Shown here one piece after another: positions 15,719 to 23,999 of a DNA stretch of 42,083 nt. Numbering within the stretch: position 1 is the stretch's first letter; each line of letters starts with the position of its first letter. This stretch comes from Bacteroidales bacterium. GTDB taxonomy: Bacteria > Bacteroidota > Bacteroidia > Bacteroidales > WCHB1-69. The notes under the pieces are model-generated. The model did no database searches. It saw nothing but the letters and a program-made list of their open reading frames with translations, and had not been told where the DNA came from. Made by a program: the position numbers and the translations under genes. The stretch covers positions 1 through 42,083 of the forward strand of contig JAIKYR010000129.1 in assembly GCA_024682995.1 (NCBI GenBank), read 5' to 3'.

Positions 15719-16744
15719 ATGGAAAAAATCATCCCTATAGAACCCGACAACGTGGTGGGCCTTTACGGCAGCCAGAATGCCAACATAGACCTGTTGTCGC
15801 ACATTTTCACCAAGCTCAAGATCATTGCCAGAGGCAACGAGATCAAGGTTATGGGAGAGGACCACGAGGTTCTGCTTTTTGAAGAACGGATACAGCTGCT
15901 GCAGAAGCACTTGGAGGAGTTTGGCAAGCTTACGGAGACGGATATTCTCAACATCACGGCCTTGGAGGACGACAGCTTTTACCGGCTTGACAGTGGTGAC
16001 AGCAACGTCATCGTGCATGGGCGGGAGGGCAAACTCATCAAAGCCATCACGCCCAATCAGAAGAAGATGGTGGCAAGTGCCGCCAAGAACGACATGGTCT
16101 TTATCATCGGGCCAGCGGGTACTGGCAAGACATACACTGCCGTGGCTTTGGCCGTGCGGGCTTTGAAAAACAAGCAAATCAAGCGCATCATCCTCACCCG
16201 TCCTGCGGTGGAGGCGGGCGAAAACCTCGGATTTCTCCCCGGAGATCTCCGCGACAAGCTCGACCCGTATCTGCAACCGCTTTATGACGCACTTTGGGAC
16301 ATGATGCCCATGCAGAAGCTCATGTCGTACATGGAGGACAAGGTGATAGAGATTGCGCCGTTAGCCTTCATGCGCGGACGCACTTTGGACAATGCCTATG
16401 TCATCCTTGACGAGGCTCAAAACGCCACCTCGTCGCAGTTGAAGATGTTCCTCACCCGCATGGGGAAAAATGCCAAGTTCTTCATTACCGGCGACATCAC
16501 CCAGATTGACCTGCCCAAGAACCAGCAGTCGGGGCTGATTCAGGCCGACCGCATATTGAGTTCCATTCCGGGTATTGACTTCATCTACATGGACACTAAG
16601 GATGTGGTGCGCCATCATCTGGTGACCAAGATCATCAACCGTTACGAAGCCTACGAGAACCATCTTGCCGAATTGGCCAAAGAGCGAAAGGAGAGCAAGT
16701 TTAAAGCGCAGGCTGAAGCCTCAACCGAAACGGATCATGAGTAG
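15719..16744 (+). CDS. phoH: PhoH family ATPase
   Basis: A 341-residue protein. The N-terminal part has a KH-like fold region ('LKIIARGNEIKVMGE'). The PhoH P-loop domain follows with 'IGPAGTGKTYTAVALAV', 'LTRPAVEAGENLGFLPGDL', 'YVILDEAQNATSSQLKMFLTR' (Walker B) and 'GDITQIDLP'. PhoH proteins are cytoplasmic ATPases linked to RNA metabolism and stress. The start is placed at ATG 15719, 1 nt after the M23 stop; the frame also runs back to a TTG that overlaps the previous gene. The ATG of lpxK overlaps its last codons by 8 nt, so translation is coupled. Confidence 0.93.
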   Translation: MEKIIPIEPDNVVGLYGSQNANIDLLSHIFTKLKIIARGNEIKVMGEDHEVLLFEERIQLLQKHLEEFGKLTETDILNITALEDDSFYRLDSGDSNVIVHGREGKLIKAITPNQKKMVASAAKNDMVFIIGPAGTGKTYTAVALAVRALKNKQIKRIILTRPAVEAGENLGFLPGDLRDKLDPYLQPLYDALWDMMPMQKLMSYMEDKVIEIAPLAFMRGRTLDNAYVILDEAQNATSSQLKMFLTRMGKNAKFFITGDITQIDLPKNQQSGLIQADRILSSIPGIDFIYMDTKDVVRHHLVTKIINRYEAYENHLAELAKERKESKFKAQAEASTETDHE

Positions 16745-17825
16745 GCCTTTCAAGATACGACGACTGTTGGTGCCAGCGGGATGGCTCTTCGGCAACATCG
16801 CCCGATTGCGCCGGTGGGCTTACCATAAGGGTTTTATTCCTTCCTATAAGGCGGATATTCCGGTGATTTGCGTCGGCAATATCGCCATCGGGGGTACGGG
16901 CAAGACACCGCATGCCTCTTTTATCACACGCTGTCTGAGCCGATTCGCACACGTGGCCATGTTGAGTCGTGGTTACGGGCGGAAATCCAAAGGGTATGTT
17001 CTGGCCAACACCACGCCATCAGCGGATCTGAATGCCAATCTGATTGGGGACGAACCGCTTCTGTTGCATCAGCGTTTTCCGGCATTGCCGTTGGCGGTGG
17101 CTGAGGACCGTGAGGAGGGTATCTGTCGTCTTATCGATTACGCACCCGACACCGATGTCATCGTGATGGACGATGCCTTCCAGCATCTGTCCGTTACCCC
17201 GTCGCTACGCATCATCCTGACCGAATATGCCCGACCTTATTTCCGAGATTATCCCTTGCCTGCGGGACGGTTGCGTGAGTTCCCTGATGCTGTGCGCGAT
17301 GCCGACTTGGTACTGGTTACCAAGGTGCCGGATGATTCCGCATCCGTTGATCGGGACTTTTGGCGGCAGCAGTTGGGACTTGCCCCGCATCAGCCGCTCT
17401 TTTTCACCCGATACACCTATGCGCCACCGGAGCCTGTTACGGAGCAGGCTTGCAAAATCACGCTTACGCCAGACTCCAATATCGTGCTGATTACGGGAAT
17501 CGCCAATTCTTCACCACTTTACGAATATCTCCGGCAACAATTTCATCGCATACAGCATGTGCGTTTTCCGGATCATTACAATTATTCCGAGAGCGACATT
17601 CAACATGTCAGGGAATCCTATTTCACCCATACTGCTGAGCAGCCTGTTCTTTTCACTACGGAGAAAGACTGGATGCGGCTGCAAACAGAGCGTTTGAAAA
17701 AAAACGTATCTTTGCTCCCAGTTTTCATCCTTCCTATTGAAGTAGGATTCATTTTTGAAAACGACAGACAAGAATTCATTAACATCCTCGAGCATCATGT
17801 CAGAAAATCAGAAGAAAAAAATTGA
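16737..17825 (+). CDS. lpxK: Tetraacyldisaccharide 4'-kinase
   Basis: A 362-residue protein. 'VICVGNIAIGGTGKTPH' is the LpxK Walker A region, followed by 'MLSRGYGRKSKGYVL', 'GDEPLL', 'VIVMDDAFQH' and 'PAGRLREF', all classic LpxK blocks. It phosphorylates the 4' position of the lipid A disaccharide at the inner membrane, so this organism makes lipid A. The start is ATG 16737 inside the end of phoH; an upstream in-frame start would add 24 residues with no family match. The end overlaps punA by 29 nt, an lpxK-purine phosphorylase order I recall from other Bacteroidota. Confidence 0.95.
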   Translation: MSRPFKIRRLLVPAGWLFGNIARLRRWAYHKGFIPSYKADIPVICVGNIAIGGTGKTPHASFITRCLSRFAHVAMLSRGYGRKSKGYVLANTTPSADLNANLIGDEPLLLHQRFPALPLAVAEDREEGICRLIDYAPDTDVIVMDDAFQHLSVTPSLRIILTEYARPYFRDYPLPAGRLREFPDAVRDADLVLVTKVPDDSASVDRDFWRQQLGLAPHQPLFFTRYTYAPPEPVTEQACKITLTPDSNIVLITGIANSSPLYEYLRQQFHRIQHVRFPDHYNYSESDIQHVRESYFTHTAEQPVLFTTEKDWMRLQTERLKKNVSLLPVFILPIEVGFIFENDRQEFINILEHHVRKSEEKN

Positions 17826-18621
17826 AGAAACCGTCCAATATTTGAACCAGCGCAAACCCAATGCGCCGAAAATAGCCATCGTTCTGGGCTCCGGCTTGGG
17901 AGGCCTTACGAGACAGATTGATGTTTTAGTCGAAATCCCATACACGGACATTCCCAACTTTCCGGTTTCCACCGTCAAGGGACACAAGGGTACCCTCATT
18001 TTCGGAAAGCTGAACGGCATTGATGTAGTGGTGCTCAATGGCCGTTTCCACTATTATGAGGGCTATTCGATGGACACGTTGACCTATCCGCAGCAGGTGT
18101 TCTGCGGTCTTGGTGTCAAGACCATCATTCTATCGAATGCTGCCGGCGGCATGAACCCGACCTTCGTTGAGGGGGATATCATGATTATCCGCGACCATAT
18201 CAACTTTTTCGGCACCAATCCGCTCATCGGGCCCAACGATGACTCTCTTGGGGAGCGTTTCCCCAATATGAGCGAGGTGTATTCCCATCGGCTCATCCAG
18301 TTGGCGCGGCAGAAGGCCAAAGTGCTTAACATCCATCTGCAGGAGGGTGTTTACTTAGGTGTTTCCGGTCCTTGTTTTGAGACCCCTGCCGAGTATCGGG
18401 CCTACCATATTCTGGGTGCCGATGCCGTGGGCATGTCCACGGTGCCGGAAGCCATTGTAGCCCACTACCGTAGAATGGAAATTTTCGCCTTGTCGGTCAT
18501 CACAGACTTGGGAGTGGTGGGGAAGGTCATGAATGCCTCGCACGAAGAGGTGCTGGCTGCCGCCAACGCCGCCGAGCCGAAAATGGTGCAGCTGATCTGT
18601 GCCATGCTGCCGGAAATTTAG
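17797..18621 (+). CDS. punA: Purine nucleoside phosphorylase I
   Basis: A 274-residue protein of the trimeric purine nucleoside phosphorylase family. 'IVLGSGLGGL', 'VKGHKGT', 'GRFHYYEGYSM', 'LSNAAGGMNP', 'GVSGPCFETPAEYRA' and 'VGMSTVPEAIVA' carry the phosphate and purine binding residues. It splits inosine and guanosine (and deoxy forms) with phosphate to free base and ribose-1-phosphate in purine salvage. The start at ATG 17797 overlaps lpxK by 29 nt; an earlier in-frame ATG at 17755 would add 14 unconserved residues. It is the last gene of the M23-phoH-lpxK-punA group and converges with the lipoprotein gene at 18640. Confidence 0.94.
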   Translation: MSENQKKKIEETVQYLNQRKPNAPKIAIVLGSGLGGLTRQIDVLVEIPYTDIPNFPVSTVKGHKGTLIFGKLNGIDVVVLNGRFHYYEGYSMDTLTYPQQVFCGLGVKTIILSNAAGGMNPTFVEGDIMIIRDHINFFGTNPLIGPNDDSLGERFPNMSEVYSHRLIQLARQKAKVLNIHLQEGVYLGVSGPCFETPAEYRAYHILGADAVGMSTVPEAIVAHYRRMEIFALSVITDLGVVGKVMNASHEEVLAAANAAEPKMVQLICAMLPEI

Positions 18622-18639
18622 TTCGGGAATTTCTTCGGA

Positions 18640-19056
18640 TTAATTGAAAACTCTCAATTTCATCCCGTCGTAGCGGGTCTTGTACATTCGGGCGGGCCAT
18701 TTGGCCGGACCGGATAGGACGCTGCCATCCAGGATGTTGAATGTGGAGCCGCACAGCGAATCCACCAGCCGCAGACCGTCCGGGGCCACGTATAGCCATG
18801 AATTCGGCTCTTCGTAATCGAATGAGCAGGCCCGATCATAGGCCAGGAATGTCCATTCATCGAGACGGTACACGATAATCCCGTTCACACCGCCCGTGAA
18901 ATACTCGTATCCGCCGTATGTGTTGAGACGATAGTACATCACATCATTGGGATAAATGGTAAAATCCACCGCCACATTGGGGATGGTGGGATGATTGTAA
19001 AAATCACATCCCATCAGAGAAAAGATCAGGACCAGTATAAGCAGGCTTTTTTTCAT
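18640..19056 (-). CDS. Rieske-fold-like lipoprotein lacking the histidine ligands
   Basis: A 138-residue lipoprotein (lipobox ending at Cys17, FSLMGC). The C-terminal half reads like a Rieske domain: 'ACSFDYE' around Cys77 in place of CxH, then 'CGSTFNILDGSVLSGPA' starting at Cys102 in place of CxxH, then the Rieske-like tail 'MYKTRYDGMKLRVFN'. Both cysteines remain but the two histidine ligands are Phe79 and Thr105, so a normal [2Fe-2S] Rieske cluster is not expected. The two cysteines might form a disulfide or bind something else. I recall similar uncharacterised lipoproteins in other Bacteroidota. It follows the steroid-reductase-like gene by 3 nt. The fold assignment is by eye. Confidence 0.65.
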   Translation of the reverse strand: MKKSLLILVLIFSLMGCDFYNHPTIPNVAVDFTIYPNDVMYYRLNTYGGYEYFTGGVNGIIVYRLDEWTFLAYDRACSFDYEEPNSWLYVAPDGLRLVDSLCGSTFNILDGSVLSGPAKWPARMYKTRYDGMKLRVFN

Positions 19057-19059
19057 CTT

Positions 19060-19848
19060 TTAATAAATCCAGGGGAAAATCTTATAACGCTTCAAAGAGG
19101 TGAACTCCTCGCCGAAGAATTGGGTGTAGCGGCTGTACACTTCTTTAGAGCGCGGGATGATATTGGCGCACGTCCATAGCAGGAACACGAAGCCGGACAT
19201 TGACCAGGTGAGGATGGCAAAGCCGAGCCATTCGAGAATTTCACCAAAATAGTTGGCGGAGCTGATGCGGGTGAAGGGCCATCCCATCGGCAGATAGTAA
19301 TTGTTGTCCATATCATCCTTCCGAAGTCCGCGAATGATACGGTCGGCATAGATGTTCACCACCATGCCGAAGAGGAATATCAGCGTGCCAATGATGAATT
19401 GTGGCGACCAGAACCAGGAAATCGGGTAGGCGTCAACGGCGGAGAAATAGAAGAGCCAGCCGCCCTGCATGATGGCGTTGAACGTGTTGAACACGAAACC
19501 AATGATGATGATGGAGATGGGCATCTTGCTTTGGCCTTTCATCAGCAGAGGGAAAATAAACGATCGTTGGAAATAATGGAACTCAAAGAAGATGAACATC
19601 AACCAGGTGACGATATTGAAAGGCCGGATGTTGTAATACAGCGAGATGAAATAGAGCACCAGCATCGTGAAAAACACGGGGGATTCCATGATAAACCATC
19701 CGAGATTGCTCCTTACGGAAACGCCCCACCGGCTGTTGAATGTCATGCCGTACGCAGCCGTTTTGAACTGGAGGACCACAAAGACGACCACGCCCAAGAT
19801 GGACATTACAATGAGCAGATAGTGGTAAAATTGCGCAAAAAATTCCAT
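19060..19848 (-). CDS. Steroid 5-alpha-reductase-like (DUF1295/3-oxo-steroid dehydrogenase family) membrane protein
   Basis: A 262-residue protein with about six to seven membrane segments. 'FEFHYFQRSFIFP', 'GMVVNIYADRIIRGLR', 'SANYFGEILEWLGFA' and the ending 'YTQFFGEEFTSLKRYKIFPWIY' are the conserved blocks of the eukaryote-like 3-oxo-5-alpha-steroid 4-dehydrogenase family. The family reduces a carbon-carbon double bond next to a carbonyl using NADPH; steroids are the known animal substrates, while bacterial substrates vary and are not shown here. It sits in an operon between a glycosyltransferase (21-nt gap) and the Rieske-like lipoprotein (3-nt gap). Confidence 0.85.
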   Translation of the reverse strand: MEFFAQFYHYLLIVMSILGVVVFVVLQFKTAAYGMTFNSRWGVSVRSNLGWFIMESPVFFTMLVLYFISLYYNIRPFNIVTWLMFIFFEFHYFQRSFIFPLLMKGQSKMPISIIIIGFVFNTFNAIMQGGWLFYFSAVDAYPISWFWSPQFIIGTLIFLFGMVVNIYADRIIRGLRKDDMDNNYYLPMGWPFTRISSANYFGEILEWLGFAILTWSMSGFVFLLWTCANIIPRSKEVYSRYTQFFGEEFTSLKRYKIFPWIY

Positions 19849-19869
19849 ACAATAATATATTTGTTAAGA

Positions 19870-20880
19870 TTAAACAAATTTTTCTCCGTCGAAAATCTTC
19901 TTACGTTTGAAATAGTGCAGAAAAACGATAGATTTCTGATATGTGTCGGAGTAGGCCAGTTTGGGCATTGTGTTGCGTTTGGCTTTGCAGTAGTTATAGT
20001 TCTTGTAAAATGCCGCCATCGCTTTGAAGACGGCGGTGAAATCCTTGAAATGGCCTTGCAGCAGGAAGGATCCGGCCGCCATGATGTCGAGGAAGAATCG
20101 GGCCACGAAGGTGGGGGCGAGGCGTTCGTCGGGCAGGTTTTTCAGGAGGAGGAACAGGTTGTTTCGGAAGTTGAGAAACGTCTTATAGGAGTTGTGTTTC
20201 GGCAGGGTGCCGCCGCCGATGTGGTAAACCACGGACTGCGGGCAGCATTTTATCTTATAGCCGGCGTTCTTGATGCGCCAGCAGAAATCAATCTCCTCCA
20301 TGTGTGCGAAGAAGTCGTCGTCGAGGCCACCCATGACGCGATAGACATCGCTGCGGACAAACAGTGCGGCGCCCGTGGCCCAGAAGATGTCGATGTCGGA
20401 ATCGTACTGTCCGTGATCCTTTTCCACATCTCCGAACACACGCCCCCGGCAGAAGGGGTATCCGTACTTGTCAACAAATCCGCCGGCGGCGCCGGCATAT
20501 TCGAAGGAATCCCGTTGGTTGAAGGAACGCAACTTGGGCTGCACAGCAGCAATCTTGTCGTTGGCGTCCATCATTTCGATGATGGGCTCCACCCAGTGCT
20601 CGGTCACTTCTATGTCGGAATTGAGCAGGCAGTAGTACTGGGCTTCCACTTGCTGCAAGGCCACGTTGTATCCGCGGGCGAAGCCCTCGTTGCGTCCGTT
20701 CTCGATGATGCGGACCGAAGGATACTGCTCTCGGAGGAACGACACGGAGTTGTCGGTGGAGGCATTGTCGGCCACCACAAGTTCGGCATAATCCGGCATA
20801 TAGCGCAGCAGAGTGGGCAGGAAACGTTCCAGATAGCGTTCCCCGTTCCAGTTCAAGATCACGATGGCGAGTTTGGTCAT
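19870..20880 (-). CDS. Family 2 glycosyltransferase
   Basis: A 336-residue GT-A fold transferase. 'LAIVILNWNGERYLERFL', 'VVADNASTDNS', 'NEGFARGYN' and 'CLLNSDIEV' (the DxD-like metal site) mark the nucleotide-sugar binding half. 'ATGAALFVRSDVY', 'GGLDDDFFAHMEEIDFCWR' and 'YHIGGGT' mark the acceptor half, close to rhamnosyltransferase-like GT2 enzymes. It probably adds a sugar to a surface glycan or glycolipid on the cytoplasmic side. A TATCTTTG promoter at 20904-20911 makes it the first gene of a three-gene transcript with the reductase-like and Rieske-like genes. The sugar and acceptor are unknown. Confidence 0.9.
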   Translation of the reverse strand: MTKLAIVILNWNGERYLERFLPTLLRYMPDYAELVVADNASTDNSVSFLREQYPSVRIIENGRNEGFARGYNVALQQVEAQYYCLLNSDIEVTEHWVEPIIEMMDANDKIAAVQPKLRSFNQRDSFEYAGAAGGFVDKYGYPFCRGRVFGDVEKDHGQYDSDIDIFWATGAALFVRSDVYRVMGGLDDDFFAHMEEIDFCWRIKNAGYKIKCCPQSVVYHIGGGTLPKHNSYKTFLNFRNNLFLLLKNLPDERLAPTFVARFFLDIMAAGSFLLQGHFKDFTAVFKAMAAFYKNYNYCKAKRNTMPKLAYSDTYQKSIVFLHYFKRKKIFDGEKFV

Positions 20881-20903
20881 AGGCGCACTTGTTCAAAAGA
20901 GTG

Positions 20904-20911
20904 CAAAGATA
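20904..20911 (-). promoter_or_regulatory. Promoter -7 element for the GT2 operon
   Basis: TATCTTTG on the minus strand, 23 nt before the glycosyltransferase ATG. Confidence 0.65.
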
Positions 20912-21124
20912 CAAAAATTTTGAGTTAAGAAAGGAAAGATTTGGGAAATCGGACTCGACGGTTGGCAATTTGCCTTTAGACATAGGCTTTAACTTCCCAG
21001 TTCAACGATTAAACACATCAACAATCCAACACTTCCACGGCCATCCCAAATACCCATTTGCAAACCTCTAAAAGCCTCTGAAAAATAATTGCAGGCGAGA
21101 ATTCCATCATATTAAAAAAAATGC
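20912..21124. other. Intergenic stretch with degenerate repeat-like sequence
   Basis: No gene is seen. Around 20998-21050 there are CAACGATTAAACA and CAACAATCCAACA runs that look like decayed relatives of the window's simple intergenic repeats. The stretch separates the divergent GT2 and rpsO promoters. Confidence 0.4.
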
Positions 21125-21132
21125 TACCTTTG
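21125..21132 (+). promoter_or_regulatory. Promoter -7 element for rpsO
   Basis: TACCTTTG, 48 nt before the rpsO ATG. Confidence 0.65.
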
Positions 21133-21180
21133 CCGCCCGAAAGAAGAAAAGTAAAAAGTATTAAAAATTAGACGTTTATT

Positions 21181-21450
21181 ATGTATTTGACAACTGAAGT
21201 TAAGAAAGAAATTTTCGAACAGTACGGTAAAAACGCTACGGACACTGGTTCTCCGGAAGCACAAGTTGCCCTGTTCACCCACCGCATCAAGCACCTCACC
21301 GAGCATGTGAAGGCCAATGGCGGCGACAAAGTCACCAAGCGTGCGCTGATCAACCTCGTCGGTAAGAGAAAGAAAATGCTCGAATACCTCAAACAGCAGG
21401 ATATTGAGCGCTACAGAGCTTTGATCAAGAAGTTAGGTCTCAGAAAATAA
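21181..21450 (+). CDS. rpsO: 30S ribosomal protein S15
   Basis: An 89-residue protein of exactly the usual S15 length. 'DTGSPEAQVALFTHRIKHLTEH' and 'LINLVGKRKKMLEYL' are the conserved rRNA-contact blocks, and the protein ends 'LIKKLGLRK'. It binds 16S rRNA in the platform of the small subunit. It is followed by a terminator hairpin at 21475-21503 and then pnp, the conserved rpsO-pnp order. Confidence 0.98.
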   Translation: MYLTTEVKKEIFEQYGKNATDTGSPEAQVALFTHRIKHLTEHVKANGGDKVTKRALINLVGKRKKMLEYLKQQDIERYRALIKKLGLRK

Positions 21451-21474
21451 GTTTTGGGAAAATGTTTTAAAAAA

Positions 21475-21503
21475 GGGCAATTTCTTACAATTGCCTTTTT
21501 TTT
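21475..21503 (+). terminator. Terminator between rpsO and pnp
   Basis: A 7-bp stem GGCAATT / AATTGCC with a 6-nt loop followed by eight T. It should reduce read-through from rpsO to pnp. Confidence 0.8.
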
Positions 21504-21510
21504 AATTATG

Positions 21511-21529
21511 GCACATGTTGAAGATGTGC
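21511..21529 (+). promoter_or_regulatory. Small hairpin in the pnp leader
   Basis: GCACAT and ATGTGC pair across a 7-nt loop, 32 nt before the pnp ATG. A role in pnp self-control, as with the RNase III-cut leader of E. coli pnp, is only an analogy. Confidence 0.4.
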
Positions 21530-21560
21530 TGATTTGTTTATTATTTAATTTGAAATTATT

Positions 21561-23918
21561 ATGTTAGGAATAAATACAAGTTTTACATTACCCGATGGTC
21601 GTGAAGTGACCATCGAAACGGGCAAGTTGGCCAAGCAGGCCGACGGTTCTGCCGTTGTGAGAATGGGCAACACCATGATATTGGCCACCGTGTGCTGCAA
21701 GAAGGAGGCTGTAGAAGGCACCGACTTCATGCCGTTGCAGGTGGAATATCAGGAGAAATACGGCGCTTTGGGCCGCATCCCTGGGGGCTTCTTCAGACGT
21801 GAGGCTCGTCCTTCCGAGTACGAGATCCTGATCGCCCGCCTCGTGGACCGCGCCATCCGCCCGCTGTTCCCCAAGGACTTCCACGCCGAGACACAAGTCA
21901 TCGTGACGCTGATTTCCGGCGACAAAAACCAACTGCCCGACTGTCTGGCCTGTTTAGCAGCCTCTTCGGCCATCGCCGTTTCCAACATTCCCTTCGAATG
22001 CCCCATTTCTGAAGTCCGCGTGGGCCGTGTGAACGGCGAGTTCATCGTCAACCCGACCGTGGAGCAGATGGAGAATTCCGACATCGACATGATTGTGGCC
22101 GCTTCCATGGACAACATCATGATGGTGGAAGGCGAAATGAAGGAGATTTCCGAGGACGACATGGTTGCCGCCCTCAACTTCGCCAAGGACAACATCAAGG
22201 TTCAGTGCCAGGCTCAGTTGGATCTGGCCGCCAAGGTGCCCACCGCCAACCCGAAACGCGAATACTGTCATGAGACCAACGACGAGGAGATCCGCGAGCG
22301 TATCCAAAAGGAAACCTACGACAAAGTGTATGCCGTAGCCAAGTCCTTCATGGGCAAGCAGGATCGCAACGAGGCTTTCGACCAGATTCTGGCCGACTTC
22401 ATGGAGACGATTCCTGAAGAGGAGCGTGCCGAGAAAGAGGTGATGGTGAAACGTTACTACAGTGATGTGCAATATCACGCCATGCGTAACATGATTCTGG
22501 ATGAGCGCATCCGTTTGGACGGCCGCGACTTGGAGACCATCCGTCCCATCTGGATTGAGACCGACTATCTGCCCGCCGCTCATGGTTCTGCCATCTTCAC
22601 CCGTGGTGAAACGCAGGCATTGGCCAGCTGTACCCTCGGTACCAAGTTGGACGAGCAGACCATTGACGGTGCGGTGATTGAAGGTTCCAGCCGTTTCATG
22701 TTGCACTACAACTTCCCGCCCTATAGCGTGGGTGAAGTGAAGCGTATCGGCAGCACAGGCCGTCGTGAGATTGGTCATGGTAACTTGGCCAAGCGTGCCG
22801 TTGCTCCCATGATCCCGTTCGACGATCCCACATTCCCCTATACGGTCCGCATCGTGTCTGACATCCTCGAATCAAACGGCAGTTCTTCCATGGCCACCGT
22901 TTGCGCCAGCACCCTCGCCCTGCTTGACTGCGGTGTGAAGCTCAAAAAGCCGGTGTCTGGTATCGCTATGGGTCTGATCACCGACGAGAAATCCGACAAA
23001 TACGCCATCTTGTCCGACATCCTTGGTGATGAGGACCACCTTGGCGACATGGACTTCAAGGTCTGTGGTACGGAAGACGGTATCACAGCTTGCCAAATGG
23101 ACATCAAGATTCACGGTCTTTCCGCCGAAGTGATGGCTGAGGCCCTCGCACAGGCGCACCGCGGACGTATGTTCATCCTCGGAAAAATCAAGGAAGCCAT
23201 GCCGGCTCCTCGTGAGGACTACAAACCCTTCGTCCCGCGCATCATCCAAATGCAAATCCCGCGCGAGTTCATCGGTGCCGTCATCGGACCGGGAGGCAAG
23301 ATTATTCAAGAGATGCAGCGTGAAACCAACACTGTCATTAATATTGAGGAGGTGGGTGAGTTCGGTGTCATCGACATTGCCGCCCCGAATCTGGACAACA
23401 TCAACGCCGCCATGGATCGCATCAAACTCATCTGTACCAAACCGGAAGTGGGTGAGATTTACGAAGGTACGGTCAAGACCATCACCGCCTTTGGCGCTTT
23501 CGTCGAGTTCCTGCCCGGCACCGACGGTCTGTTGCATGTGACGGAGATTGCCTACCGCCGCATTGACAATGTGGAGGATGTGCTGAAGGTGGGTGACAAG
23601 ATCAAAGTCAAACTCATTGAGATTGATGAGAAGACTGGCAAGTTCAGACTTTCGCACAAGGTTCTCCTTCCGAAGCCGGAAGGTTATACGGATCCTGAAT
23701 CCAAGCCGAGAGGTGGAAACCGCGGCGGTCGTGGTGACCGTGTCCCGCGCGGCAATGGTGAGGCTCCTCGCCGTAGCAACGACCGCGGCGAACGCGGTCC
23801 GCGTCCGAACCACCGCAACGACCGTGGCCCTCGCAACAACGACCATGCTCCGCACACCCGTCCGGAAAAAGAGGCTCCCAAGCAGAACGACCTGCCAGAT
23901 TTTCCCGAACTTGACTAA
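21561..23918 (+). CDS. pnp: Polyribonucleotide nucleotidyltransferase (PNPase) with Arg/Gly-rich tail
   Basis: A 785-residue PNPase. Two RNase PH-type domains lie at about residues 10-140 and 320-460 with a helical linker between ('[16 protein letters not shown]', '[13 protein letters not shown]'). A KH domain has '[15 protein letters not shown]' near residue 575, and an S1 domain starts '[20 protein letters not shown]'. PNPase degrades RNA from the 3' end with phosphate and is part of RNA turnover in the cytoplasm. Residues after about 705 are an extra Arg/Gly/Asn-rich tail with RGG-like groups ending in an acidic 'FPELD', an RNA-binding-like extension not found in E. coli PNPase. A strong terminator follows at 23941-23970. 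Confidence 0.97.
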   Translation: MLGINTSFTLPDGREVTIETGKLAKQADGSAVVRMGNTMILATVCCKKEAVEGTDFMPLQVEYQEKYGALGRIPGGFFRREARPSEYEILIARLVDRAIRPLFPKDFHAETQVIVTLISGDKNQLPDCLACLAASSAIAVSNIPFECPISEVRVGRVNGEFIVNPTVEQMENSDIDMIVAASMDNIMMVEGEMKEISEDDMVAALNFAKDNIKVQCQAQLDLAAKVPTANPKREYCHETNDEEIRERIQKETYDKVYAVAKSFMGKQDRNEAFDQILADFMETIPEEERAEKEVMVKRYYSDVQYHAMRNMILDERIRLDGRDLETIRPIWIETDYLPAAHGSAIFTRGETQALASCTLGTKLDEQTIDGAVIEGSSRFMLHYNFPPYSVGEVKRIGSTGRREIGHGNLAKRAVAPMIPFDDPTFPYTVRIVSDILESNGSSSMATVCASTLALLDCGVKLKKPVSGIAMGLITDEKSDKYAILSDILGDEDHLGDMDFKVCGTEDGITACQMDIKIHGLSAEVMAEALAQAHRGRMFILGKIKEAMPAPREDYKPFVPRIIQMQIPREFIGAVIGPGGKIIQEMQRETNTVINIEEVGEFGVIDIAAPNLDNINAAMDRIKLICTKPEVGEIYEGTVKTITAFGAFVEFLPGTDGLLHVTEIAYRRIDNVEDVLKVGDKIKVKLIEIDEKTGKFRLSHKVLLPKPEGYTDPESKPRGGNRGGRGDRVPRGNGEAPRRSNDRGERGPRPNHRNDRGPRNNDHAPHTRPEKEAPKQNDLPDFPELD

Positions 23919-23940
23919 TCAACCATTCTTATAAAAGCCA

Positions 23941-23970
23941 AAAAGCAGGGCTCATCGCCCTGCTTTTTTT
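23941..23970 (+). terminator. Terminator after pnp
   Basis: An 11-bp stem AAAAGCAGGGC / GCCCTGCTTTT with a 5-nt loop, continuing into T residues. Its 5' A run means it could also act for the convergent gene at 24000. Confidence 0.88.
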
Positions 23971-23999
23971 ATGTGTTATAGAATGAAAGGGTAAGCGTC

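Noticed and set aside
19399-20928. Long plus-strand open frame (509 codons) opposite the GT2 and reductase-like genes
   Set aside because: It is antisense to two clear protein families and its His/Val/Glu-rich translation has no domain or signal; it arises from the codon use of the real genes.
22872-23855. Minus-strand open frame of 327 codons inside pnp
   Set aside because: pnp is intact from start to stop on the plus strand; the antisense frame is a shadow.
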